DNA from: UBA4055 sp964648295
Lineage (GTDB): Bacteria; UBA4055
Assembly (NCBI GenBank): GCA_964648295.1
Contig: CAZYNH010000012.1
Location: 1 to 64,000, forward strand
Reading direction: 5' to 3'
Length of the DNA: 64,000 nucleotides
Shown: one piece after another, positions 27,401-34,432 of the stretch
Numbering within the stretch: position 1 is the first letter of the stretch
How the letters are laid out: each line of letters begins with the position of its first letter
Position numbers and translations under genes: made by a program
Notes under the pieces: generated by a model
Database searches by the model: none
The model's input: only the letters and a program-made list of their open reading frames with translations
What the model was told of the DNA's origin: nothing

Positions 27401-27913
27401 ATCGAGTTCAAAAAGACGAATACAAGAACAATTCCTACTCCTTATGAAGGAAAAGCTCTTGATTACTATAAGGTTTACAGGAACAGCACATATATCGGCC
27501 AGACCACAAGCCTGAACTACAGCGACAGCAGCGTTCCGGCAGACGGAAACTACACTTATACAGTTACCGCTGCTTATTCAAACCCCGTTGGCGAGTCTGC
27601 TCCGACCAACGAAGTAACGCTGTATGTGAAAGGCGGAACAGGACCGGTAATTCCGGCAGTTCCGGCACCAATCACAACATCTATCGTATCAGGCAATGTT
27701 AAGTTCGACTGGCCCGATATGGCAGACGCTACAAGCTACGATGTTTACTCTTCAGCTAACCCGTACGGAACATTCGCATTTGTTACGAATGTGGCTGTAA
27801 GTGAGTACACATATACGCCGACAGAAACAAAGATGTTCTTCCAGTTCGTTTCGAAGAACTCTACGAAAGAATCTCCGAGGACAATTGAAATAGCCAGACC
27901 GGTTTCAAGGTAA
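24461..27913 (+). CDS. Secreted C10-family cysteine protease, paralogue B
   Basis: Product of 1150 residues with the same plan as paralogue A: signal peptide, Spi-like propeptide, catalytic Cys177 and His329, YHFNWGWGG, Fn3, choice-of-anchor-J-like region, unknown beta domain, Fn3 and the same terminal module (98 percent or so identical DNA from 27641 on). The frame is open from 24359, but that covers the promoter; AGGAGG at 24451-24456 sets ATG 24461. Middle domains (about 490-1000) are strongly diverged from A while propeptide and catalytic parts are identical, so substrate-binding parts may differ with shared catalysis. No sorting tail. Confidence 0.88.
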   Translation: MKKLMLLVLTAALSLSAAFVPVERAKTVAENQYKQYCADASTKSANVVNVVENVYEGEVTWYAFEFDKGFVIVSADDSVRPILGYSDHGNVPKADKLGGHNFKEWFGKYDREIAFMRKNNVVDKVGAQTWKDIEANVFASTKAGVVVDRLAKSEWDQVWPWNDLCPEKDGTWTYVGCVATAMAQITRYHRWPDVGVGTKSYSWNGTTLSANFATHNFNYDLMPEVLNIEYGLYPEYWETGITQAEVDELAIQSYWMGLSVNMNYGTTADGGSGAYMTAVDDAYRNNWKGSSVGPTSFATPPAGGTDASYATIIAELNAKRPWQWAGGVHSFLLDGYRDDYWYHFNWGWGGSYDGWFHRSSLIPGGIGSGGGDGDFTSGQQGITYIPNTNPYTAWPATTVSGSLNGDDITVNWTAQTGATGYKIYRTVAKQENGPEYLETITGTSKTYYDLPTGEYAYSVIVVYSTGESHISNAYSATVTVNSLYPVPRGVSATPNGRTSIDLAWVEPFVGVLNAYLNFDDNQIPEGWLDRTSYSPNTGSVWTTDPNDWVFVAPGSQFTNWFYQSRIDGSILLMAATATETLWFFSPSYTFNSNHSVKWWMRFRYTDNDGNPVTQRPIFQWVAYAGTFTETKRETNIVYTTLATYDGATYPENIWDREESLSLASLNGLTRRIALRVAVNNNDLYTLAFDKITVGSTSGGGDQPNGYQVFREGTQIGTVSSGTTYTYSDNSFADGTNTYYVKATYPTGTSIASNWATAWIDANPKPSDLIGNVSPDTQANLSWYVAYHNRPKWYAHFDPHYGISTTGLEDPTAPVQYKRVIFRAADLGYYLPITLDSVAAVFYDWNEGNWGGSNKFRFRILTGGAGAFDNVVYTSPELTAVHNTMIKHALTTPMVLNENFNVEVVNTAASDYPENITGFGADPSGTHSYFQYDPGTGVSYYYGITGGGMWYEWAFQAYITSSAPSKDAGWAASTVPDTVKPIEFKKTNTRTIPTPYEGKALDYYKVYRNSTYIGQTTSLNYSDSSVPADGNYTYTVTAAYSNPVGESAPTNEVTLYVKGGTGPVIPAVPAPITTSIVSGNVKFDWPDMADATSYDVYSSANPYGTFAFVTNVAVSEYTYTPTETKMFFQFVSKNSTKESPRTIEIARPVSR
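24563..24906 (+). repeat. Identical tract B1, partner of A1
   Basis: Matches 17164-17507 with no difference seen by eye. Confidence 0.85.
25212..25644 (+). repeat. Identical tract B2, partner of A2
   Basis: Matches 17816-18248 with no difference seen by eye. Confidence 0.85.
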
Positions 27914-27930
27914 TATTAATAATGTATGGA

Positions 27931-27956
27931 GATCTGCGGCAGAAATGCCGCAGATC
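27931..27956 (+). terminator. Strong hairpin without U-tract after paralogue B
   Basis: Perfect 10-base stem GATCTGCGGC / GCCGCAGATC with loop AGAAAT, 18 bases after the stop. No T-run follows, so it may be a 3'-end stabilising or processing hairpin rather than an intrinsic terminator. Confidence 0.55.
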
Positions 27957-27994
27957 GAAATACTATCCTAACGGAAAAATAATTTAATTTTATC

Positions 27995-28023
27995 TTGACA
28001 AGCCGAAAAAAATGATGTAATTT
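27995..28023 (+). promoter_or_regulatory. Promoter of the 448-residue sorting-domain protein
   Basis: TTGACA (27995-28000), 17-base spacer, TAATTT (28018-28023). A dyad GATTG-GAGA-CAATC (28031-28044) overlaps the expected transcript start. Confidence 0.65.
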
Positions 28024-28098
28024 AATTGACGATTGGAGACAATCATGAGTTTGGCAAAACTTATAGAGACAAAGAACAAAAAAATAAATGGAGGAAGT

Positions 28099-29445
28099 AT
28101 GAAAAAATTGATGGTATCTTTGATGCTTATCATCAGCATGTTCGCCTTCGCGGCTGAATCAGCACCCAGCGCGACGGTCGGATATGTAAAGTACTCGAAC
28201 ATCGTTACATCAGGAACGGACCTGAACCACATAGCTATACCTGTAACGAACAGCTGGACGCTGAACAGCCATATCGATCCGTCCGGAACATACTACAGCG
28301 CAATGTCAAAATGGAATTCATCAACGCAGGCATGGCAGACTTCCAACAGAGGTCCAGTATCTTGGCTAAGTACTTTTGCGGTAGCTCCCGGGATGGCTCT
28401 TAATCTCACAGCAAAGCAAAATCATGATCTTATTGTGAACGGTTCTGTTAATTCAATATCTGCGTATAACCTGATAACGACGGCAGGAACAGACTTGAAC
28501 CACATCATGCATCCACTGACAAAGGCAAGCTTGACAACGGCTGCAATGCTTGGTGATAATATTGGCGTTGCTTATGTAGCATCTATTTCAAAATGGAATA
28601 GCACAACTCAAGCCTTCCAAACTTGTAATAGAGGTCCTGTTTCCTGGTTAGGTTCCTATCCGATTTCAATAGCGGATGCTTTAATGCTCAGTATGAAAGC
28701 TGATACAGTATGGCCAAGCTCAAAAACTGAAGAAGAATATATAGCTGACGATTCACAGTCAAATAGCCCCAAAGTGGGAAATCCTAGGACGATTTACTAT
28801 GGATGCCTTGATGGATCTGGAAACTCATACGATTTCAGCGCAGCACCGTATGACTTTATAACCTTTAAGGCTTTCATACTTGAAAGATCGACAGAGATAC
28901 AGAACCAGAATTCTTTCGACAGTGGATACGAAACTTTCGGAATGGGCCTGTCAATAGTTTATACTAACATCGGCAACTTCCCGACAGCATGGGCACCAGG
29001 TGAAACACTCAGGTTCGTTGTTAAAGACGAAAGCGTGAATTATGAGGACTATGGTACATTTGTACTCGACAACTCAACAGATCCGATGTTTTTTGGTCTT
29101 GACGAAGCTGGATGGGGTGGCGGACCGGCTCTGAGACCGAGTACAGCAAATCCTTCTTCAATAGAGGACGGAAACACACCTGCTGAGACAAAACTTCACC
29201 AGAACTACCCGAACCCTTTCAACCCGACAACAACGATCAGATTTGATCTTAACAGCGACAGCGTAGTAAAACTGAATGTTTACAACTACAACGGACAGCT
29301 TGTTAAATCTCTTGTTGACGGAACAATGAAAGCCGGATTCCACACTGTGAATTTTGATGCATCAAATCTTTCCGCTGGTGTTTACTACTACACAATGGAA
29401 ACAGCTAACAAGTCTATGACACAGAAAATGGTTCTTGTTAAGTAA
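28099..29445 (+). CDS. Secreted two-repeat protein with NPRTIYYG domain and sorting tail
   Basis: Product of 448 residues. The frame opens at 28033, but GGAGG at 28090-28094 and the promoter favour ATG 28099, which begins a signal peptide (MKKLMVSLMLIISMFAFA). Two tandem modules follow, each with the core SKWNS-TQA-QT-NRGPVSWL (near residues 70 and 165). Next is the domain beginning NPRTIYYGCLDGSG (about 229-345), then a sorting domain (NYPNPFNPTTTIRFDL, VYNYNGQ, SAGVYYYTME, KMVLVK). The overall plan equals that of the protein at 9048-10403. Exported and probably surface-bound; function unknown. Confidence 0.8.
   Translation: MKKLMVSLMLIISMFAFAAESAPSATVGYVKYSNIVTSGTDLNHIAIPVTNSWTLNSHIDPSGTYYSAMSKWNSSTQAWQTSNRGPVSWLSTFAVAPGMALNLTAKQNHDLIVNGSVNSISAYNLITTAGTDLNHIMHPLTKASLTTAAMLGDNIGVAYVASISKWNSTTQAFQTCNRGPVSWLGSYPISIADALMLSMKADTVWPSSKTEEEYIADDSQSNSPKVGNPRTIYYGCLDGSGNSYDFSAAPYDFITFKAFILERSTEIQNQNSFDSGYETFGMGLSIVYTNIGNFPTAWAPGETLRFVVKDESVNYEDYGTFVLDNSTDPMFFGLDEAGWGGGPALRPSTANPSSIEDGNTPAETKLHQNYPNPFNPTTTIRFDLNSDSVVKLNVYNYNGQLVKSLVDGTMKAGFHTVNFDASNLSAGVYYYTMETANKSMTQKMVLVK
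28780..29348 (+). repeat. 569-bp identical duplication, copy 1
   Basis: Appears identical to 29638-30206 (offset 858), covering the NPRTIYYG domain and most of the sorting domain. Divergence begins at once outside these limits. Confidence 0.9.
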
Positions 29446-29466
29446 GCGAAATTTTCACTTTATTTT

Positions 29467-29497
29467 AAAAAGGACTGCAAAAATGCAGTCCTTTTTT
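29467..29497 (+). terminator. Rho-independent terminator
   Basis: Stem AAAAGGACTGCA / TGCAGTCCTTTT with an AAAA loop, then T-run. It separates the two sister genes. Confidence 0.85.
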
Positions 29498-29498
29498 A

Positions 29499-29527
29499 TT
29501 GACTTACTAGGAAATATGTTGTATATT
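29499..29527 (+). promoter_or_regulatory. Promoter of the short sister gene
   Basis: TTGACT (29499-29504), 17-base spacer, TATATT (29522-29527), directly behind the terminator, so the short copy has its own transcription unit. Confidence 0.65.
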
Positions 29528-29580
29528 TAGCCCTACGAAGTGTTACGGATTGAAGATGTATTAAAAATGGAGGATTGTAA

Positions 29581-30303
29581 ATGAAAAAAATGATAGTTGC
29601 GGTAGCGTTGTTGACAGCTGTTGCACTCTTTGCTGGTAATCCTAGGACGATTTACTATGGATGCCTTGATGGATCTGGAAACTCATACGATTTCAGCGCA
29701 GCACCGTATGACTTTATAACCTTTAAGGCTTTCATACTTGAAAGATCGACAGAGATACAGAACCAGAATTCTTTCGACAGTGGATACGAAACTTTCGGAA
29801 TGGGCCTGTCAATAGTTTATACTAACATCGGCAACTTCCCGACAGCATGGGCACCAGGTGAAACACTCAGGTTCGTTGTTAAAGACGAAAGCGTGAATTA
29901 TGAGGACTATGGTACATTTGTACTCGACAACTCAACAGATCCGATGTTTTTTGGTCTTGACGAAGCTGGATGGGGTGGCGGACCGGCTCTGAGACCGAGT
30001 ACAGCAAATCCTTCTTCAATAGAGGACGGAAACACACCTGCTGAGACAAAACTTCACCAGAACTACCCGAACCCTTTCAACCCGACAACAACGATCAGAT
30101 TTGATCTTAACAGCGACAGCGTAGTAAAACTGAATGTTTACAACTACAACGGACAGCTTGTTAAATCTCTTGTTGACGGAACAATGAAAGCCGGATTCCA
30201 CACTGTAGATTTTGACGCTTCTGCTCTTTGTGCAGGCGTTTATTACTACACAATGGAAGCTGGGAACAGCACAATGGCAAACAAAATGGTTCTCGTAAAA
30301 TAA
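29581..30303 (+). CDS. Short sister protein: signal peptide, NPRTIYYG domain, sorting tail
   Basis: Product of 240 residues. A new signal peptide (MKKMIVAVALLTAVALFAG) is joined directly to the domain and sorting tail copied from the upstream gene; the two N-terminal repeats are missing. GGAGG at 29569-29573 supports the start. Only the last 30 or so residues differ from the sister. The arrangement shows that the NPRTIYYG domain can be a stand-alone exported unit. Function unknown. Confidence 0.8.
   Translation: MKKMIVAVALLTAVALFAGNPRTIYYGCLDGSGNSYDFSAAPYDFITFKAFILERSTEIQNQNSFDSGYETFGMGLSIVYTNIGNFPTAWAPGETLRFVVKDESVNYEDYGTFVLDNSTDPMFFGLDEAGWGGGPALRPSTANPSSIEDGNTPAETKLHQNYPNPFNPTTTIRFDLNSDSVVKLNVYNYNGQLVKSLVDGTMKAGFHTVDFDASALCAGVYYYTMEAGNSTMANKMVLVK
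29638..30206 (+). repeat. 569-bp identical duplication, copy 2
   Basis: Copy of 28780-29348, fused here to a different promoter, ribosome site and signal peptide. Confidence 0.9.
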
Positions 30304-30361
30304 TTTACGGGAAAAAGTGTTTTATTGTAACAAGTAACATTTCGTAAATATTGCTTATTAC

Positions 30362-30396
30362 AAAAGGGCTGAAATGAGAAATCAGCCCTTTTTTAT
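30362..30396 (+). terminator. Rho-independent terminator
   Basis: Stem AGGGCTGA / TCAGCCCT (30365-30388 region) with flanking A-run and T-run, 60 bases after the stop of the short sister gene. Confidence 0.8.
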
Positions 30397-30446
30397 TCAT
30401 ATAATTTTAATTATATTTCTGTCCGTTATTTCAATTGAAGGGATTT

Positions 30447-31373
30447 ATGTCTTTATTCGGTATTAAGAAAGGTTTTTTTGAGAAGCTTTCAGGGTCTTTA
30501 AAAAAGACTAAAGAGAGCATTGTGGAAAAGCTCGGTTCCATTGTGTTTTCTTCGGGCAGGATTGATGAGGATACTCTTGAAAAGCTTGAGGAGGCTCTTT
30601 ATACCTCGGATATCGGTGTTAAGACGACTGAGAGGATAATTGAAGAGGTCAGGAAAAAGATATCGAAAGGCGAGAATATTGAGGATGTCAGAACGGCGGT
30701 GAGGGAAGTTATCCTTTCCATGATTAAGGGCAATGGAATATCAGGTGAGGAGCTAAATGAAAAGCCGCGTGTTATCCTCGTTGTAGGCGTGAACGGAAAC
30801 GGAAAGACGACAACTATCGGGAAGCTTGCGCATTACTATATGAATATGGGTTTAAAAGTGTTGATCGGGGCGGCGGACACCTTTAGGGCGGCGGCTATTG
30901 AACAGCTGGAGGAATGGGCAAGGAGGACGGGTGCGGAATTTATTAAAAATCAGCCGAACTCTGACCCGGCCGCCGTGGCATTCGATTCGTATAAGGCCGG
31001 AGAGGCAAGAGGGTCTGACATTGTTCTGATCGACACGGCGGGAAGGCTTCACAACAAGGTGAACCTGATGAACGAGCTTGAAAAGATATCGAGGGTATTA
31101 AAAAAGTTAAACCCGGCCGCCCCGCATGAGGTGCTCCTTGTGCTTGACGCCACCACGGGTCAGAACGCTTTAAACCAGGCAAAGCAGTTCAGCAGGACTT
31201 CAGGCGTGACCGGAATAGTATTGACCAAGCTGGACGGTACCGCCAAAGGCGGGGTCACCATAGCTATAAATCAGGAAATGGATATTCCCGTAAAATTTAT
31301 CGGGATAGGCGAGAAAAAAGAAGACCTTCAGCCTTTTGACCCCGAGCTGTTCGTAAGATCAATTTTCGGATAA
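30447..31373 (+). CDS. ftsY: Signal recognition particle receptor FtsY
   Basis: Product of 308 residues. It is the SRP receptor GTPase that docks ribosome-SRP complexes at the inner membrane. A short N-terminal part is followed by the NG domain: G1 GVNGNGKTTTIGKLA, DTFRAAAIEQLEEW, G3 DTAGRLHNKVNLMNEL, G4 TKLDGTAKGG and the closing GIGEKKEDLQPFDPELFV. The frame opens with a TTG at 30435, but ATG 30447 is better placed behind AAGGGA. The acidic A domain of enterobacterial FtsY is absent. Its end overlaps the convergent response regulator by 15 bases. Confidence 0.95.
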   Translation: MSLFGIKKGFFEKLSGSLKKTKESIVEKLGSIVFSSGRIDEDTLEKLEEALYTSDIGVKTTERIIEEVRKKISKGENIEDVRTAVREVILSMIKGNGISGEELNEKPRVILVVGVNGNGKTTTIGKLAHYYMNMGLKVLIGAADTFRAAAIEQLEEWARRTGAEFIKNQPNSDPAAVAFDSYKAGEARGSDIVLIDTAGRLHNKVNLMNELEKISRVLKKLNPAAPHEVLLVLDATTGQNALNQAKQFSRTSGVTGIVLTKLDGTAKGGVTIAINQEMDIPVKFIGIGEKKEDLQPFDPELFVRSIFG

Positions 31374-31799
31374 GGGATATTTTCTCGGTCTTCCCCGCTT
31401 TCTTTTTACAGGCTCTTCGGGTTGCGTTACGCATTCCGCTTCTTTCAGTGAAGCCGCTATCGTGTCAAGATCAAGCTTGAGTTTTGTAAAGTCTACTGGT
31501 TTTGTATAGAATCCATAGAGCATATCCTTAAGTTCCCTGTTGACCACATTCTGGATCATGTATCCTGAGATCATTATCGCTATGATATCAGGATACTCCG
31601 ATTTTATTTTTTTGAGGAGGTCTTTTCCGTTGGTTCTTCCAAGATGGTAATCAAGTAAAACAACATCGAATTTCCCGATCTCGTTTAAGGCTGTTTCCTG
31701 GTTGTTGAAAATCTTGCACGAATAACCCATGTGGTCCAGCTGGTCCCTGAAGAGTCTCAACACCAGAATATCATCATCAATAACCGCAATGTTAAGCAC
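31359..31799 (-). CDS. Response regulator receiver protein with AT-hook tail
   Basis: Product of 146 residues from a GTG start at 31799; the frame also runs from an ATG at 31865, adding 22 unconserved residues. The receiver domain shows the acidic pair IDDD, phosphoacceptor Asp in VVLLDYHLG, the Ser of MISG and the Lys of YTKPVDF. There is no classical output domain; the C-terminus carries the AT-hook KRKRGRPRKYP, which binds the minor groove of AT-rich DNA. It could be a DNA-binding regulator or merely DNA-localised. It follows lysS by 0.1 kb on the same strand. No sensor kinase is nearby. Confidence 0.85.
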   Translation of the reverse strand: MLNIAVIDDDILVLRLFRDQLDHMGYSCKIFNNQETALNEIGKFDVVLLDYHLGRTNGKDLLKKIKSEYPDIIAIMISGYMIQNVVNRELKDMLYGFYTKPVDFTKLKLDLDTIAASLKEAECVTQPEEPVKRKRGRPRKYPLSEN

Positions 31800-31918
31800 T
31801 TTTGCTTCCCGTTTTAATATTAGTCTTAAATTATGGCGGTAGACTCCCCTTTCCGGCCGCCACACTGCACAAGGTCAAAATTAAACACTTTTGAATAAAT
31901 TGTCAACAGTTTTAAGAA

Positions 31919-33409
31919 TTATTTTTCCGGTTTCATGGTCGGAAAGAGCAGGACATCCCTTATTGATCTTTCCCCCGTTAACAGCATCACCATTCTGTCT
32001 ATTCCAATACCGAGCCCGCCTGCGGGAGGCATACCCGCCTCGATCGTCTGAACGAAGTTCTCGTCCATCGGGGCAGCCTCGTCATCAACATCGCGCCTTA
32101 AAGACTGCTCGTAAAGCGTCTTTCTCTGAAATACCGGGTCATTTGACTCGCTGTAGGCATTTGCGTACTCGTTCCCGTTAATGAACAGCTCGAATCTCTG
32201 AAGATATCTCTCGTCGTCATAGTCAACTTTGCAGAGCGGCGTTGTCTCCAGCGGCTGGTGAGTAATGAAAACCGGCTGGATAAGGTGTTCCTCAACATAG
32301 AGCTCGAATATTTCATTTATCGCGAGTCCCCTCACAAAAGCGCCTTTTATCCCGCCGCCCCTGTGCTTTATGGCCGCTTTCATATCGTCTTCGGACATCA
32401 GTTCAACATCCATCCCGGCGTACTCTTTAATGGCATCGTTCATCTTCAGCCTGCGCCACGGCCTTTTCATATCTATCTTCTTTCCGTCGAATTCAACCTC
32501 GGTCTTTCCGTAAAGCATTCTGCAGCTGTCCTCAAAAAGCTCTTCCGTCAGGTCCATCATGTCGTTGTAATCTGCATAGGCCTGATAAAGCTCGAGCATG
32601 GTGAATTCGGGGTTGTGTGTCCTGTCCATTCCCTCGTTCCGGAAACATTTTCCGATCTCGTAAACCCTGTCTATTCCGCCGACTATAAGCCTTTTCAGGT
32701 ACGGTTCAAGCGAGATCCTTAAAAAAAGCTGCATATCGAGAGTGTTGTGGTGAGTTATGAACGGCCTTGCACTCGCGCCTCCGTAGATCGGCAGGAGCAC
32801 AGGCGTTTCCACTTCAAGAAAATCTTTTGAATCAAGTATTCTTTTTACATTTTTGATTATTCTGACCCTTTTTTCAAAAGTCTCTTTCACGCCGTGGGTC
32901 ACGATAAGGTCAAGGTGTCTGTTCCGGTAGCGCAGCTCTTTGTCGGCAAAGGCGTCGAAAACCTCTCCGTCCTTTTCCTTTACTATCGGCAGCGGCCTTA
33001 TGTTCTTGCTTAAAAGGATCAATGAATCGATATAGACGGTGATTTCGCCCACCTGAGTCTTTTTCACGGGCCCTTTTACTCCAATAATGTCGCCTATGTC
33101 GAGCAGCTTGAAAAGCTCGTAATCCTTTTCGCCGATGTTTTTCTGCGCGATATAAAGCTGGATATGCCCTTTTTTGTCGTTTATCGTGCAGAATGCCGCT
33201 TTTCCCATAAGGCGTACAGACATTATTCGTCCTGCCACGGACACGGTGACAAATTCCCCGTTCGCGGCCTTGCTCTCGTCGAAATTGTCTATTATGTCCT
33301 TTGAAAAATCCGTCTGATCGAAATTATAGGGGAAAGGGTTGAACCCCATCCCCCTTATAGTATTTATTTTATCCACTCTTGTCTGAATAAGTTTTCCAAG
33401 CTCTTCCAC
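31919..33409 (-). CDS. lysS: Lysyl-tRNA synthetase, class II
   Basis: Product of 496 residues. It charges tRNA-Lys. The OB-fold anticodon-binding domain (about 55-155, VAGRIMSVRLMGKAAF) precedes the class II catalytic core with motif 1 (FLEVETPVL), motif 2 (FRNEGMDRTHNPEFTMLE) and motif 3 (GLGIGIDRMVMLL). Full length. It lies 17 bases after recA on the same strand and probably shares its transcript. Confidence 0.96.
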   Translation of the reverse strand: MEELGKLIQTRVDKINTIRGMGFNPFPYNFDQTDFSKDIIDNFDESKAANGEFVTVSVAGRIMSVRLMGKAAFCTINDKKGHIQLYIAQKNIGEKDYELFKLLDIGDIIGVKGPVKKTQVGEITVYIDSLILLSKNIRPLPIVKEKDGEVFDAFADKELRYRNRHLDLIVTHGVKETFEKRVRIIKNVKRILDSKDFLEVETPVLLPIYGGASARPFITHHNTLDMQLFLRISLEPYLKRLIVGGIDRVYEIGKCFRNEGMDRTHNPEFTMLELYQAYADYNDMMDLTEELFEDSCRMLYGKTEVEFDGKKIDMKRPWRRLKMNDAIKEYAGMDVELMSEDDMKAAIKHRGGGIKGAFVRGLAINEIFELYVEEHLIQPVFITHQPLETTPLCKVDYDDERYLQRFELFINGNEYANAYSESNDPVFQRKTLYEQSLRRDVDDEAAPMDENFVQTIEAGMPPAGGLGIGIDRMVMLLTGERSIRDVLLFPTMKPEK

Positions 33410-33426
33410 GATGTTCCCCGTTTATT

Positions 33427-34422
33427 TTATATTCCGTACAGATCCCTGACTTTTTTCTCTATCTCTTTTAAAAGCGCCGGGTTTTCCTCCAGGTACGCGC
33501 TGACCTTGTCTTTGCCCTGGCCTATCCTGTCGTCCCCGTATGAGAACCATGAACCGGATTTTTTTATAATATCGTTCTCGACAGCAAGGTCAATAATCTC
33601 TCCGGTCCTGCTTACGCCGGTGCCGTATATCATGTCGAACTCAGCCGATTTGAACGGGGGTGCCACCTTGTTCTTTACCACCTTGACCCTGGTCCTGCTG
33701 CCTGTAAAATCCTCCTTGTCTTTCAGGCTGGAGACCTTTCTTACATCAAGTCTGATCGAAGCGTAGAATTTAAGAGCGTTGCCGCCTGTTGTGGTCTCCG
33801 GGTTGCCGAACATGACGCCGATCTTCATCCTGATCTGGTTGATGAAGATGACTATGCATTTTGATTTGGATATCGAGGATGTGAGCTTACGAAGGGCCTG
33901 CGACATCAGCCTTGCCTGAAGACCCATGTGTGAATCTCCCATCTCCCCCTCGATCTCTGCTTTCGGCGTTAAAGCGGCAACGGAGTCTATAACGATGATG
34001 TCGACCGCGTTCGACCGGACAAGCGTCTCAGCTATGTCCATCGCCTGCTCGCCGAAGTCGGGCTGGGATACGAGAAGATTCTTCACGTCCACGCCTATCT
34101 TCTGGGCATAACCGGTATCTAAGGCGTGCTCGGCGTCAATGAACGCCGCGATCCCGCCCGTCTTCTGCGCCTCGGCTATGGCGTGAAGCGCCATAGTGGT
34201 CTTGCCGGAGCTCTCCGGCCCGAAAATCTCGATTATCCTTCCTTTCGGGAAGCCTCCGATCCCCGTCGCGATATCAAGTCCTATTGAGCCTGTCGAGATC
34301 GCTTCGAGTTTTAATACGGGTTTGTCCTCACCCAGTTTCATTATAGTGCCTTTTCCGTATGATTTTTCTATCTGCGCTATGGAAAGGTCAAGCATTTTTA
34401 ATTTATCGCTGTTCTCGCTCAT
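33427..34422 (-). CDS. recA: Recombinase RecA
   Basis: Product of 331 residues. It forms filaments on single-stranded DNA, catalyses strand exchange and activates LexA-type cleavage. Walker A GPESSGKTT, catalytic and L1/L2 regions (VIDSVAALTPKAEIEGEMGDSHMGLQARLMSQALRKL, GNPETTTGGNALKFYAS) are intact. An upstream in-frame ATG at 34443 lies inside the preceding pfk gene; ATG 34422 has GGGAG at the right distance and matches the usual N-terminus. No LexA-like site is evident; transcription seems to come from the pfk promoter. Confidence 0.96.
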   Translation of the reverse strand: MSENSDKLKMLDLSIAQIEKSYGKGTIMKLGEDKPVLKLEAISTGSIGLDIATGIGGFPKGRIIEIFGPESSGKTTMALHAIAEAQKTGGIAAFIDAEHALDTGYAQKIGVDVKNLLVSQPDFGEQAMDIAETLVRSNAVDIIVIDSVAALTPKAEIEGEMGDSHMGLQARLMSQALRKLTSSISKSKCIVIFINQIRMKIGVMFGNPETTTGGNALKFYASIRLDVRKVSSLKDKEDFTGSRTRVKVVKNKVAPPFKSAEFDMIYGTGVSRTGEIIDLAVENDIIKKSGSWFSYGDDRIGQGKDKVSAYLEENPALLKEIEKKVRDLYGI

Positions 34423-34432
34423 CTGTAACTCC

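Noticed and set aside
27995..30206. Repeated blocks considered as insertion sequences or CRISPR-like repeats
   Set aside because: The blocks are coding, in frame, without terminal inverted repeats, target duplications or spacers.
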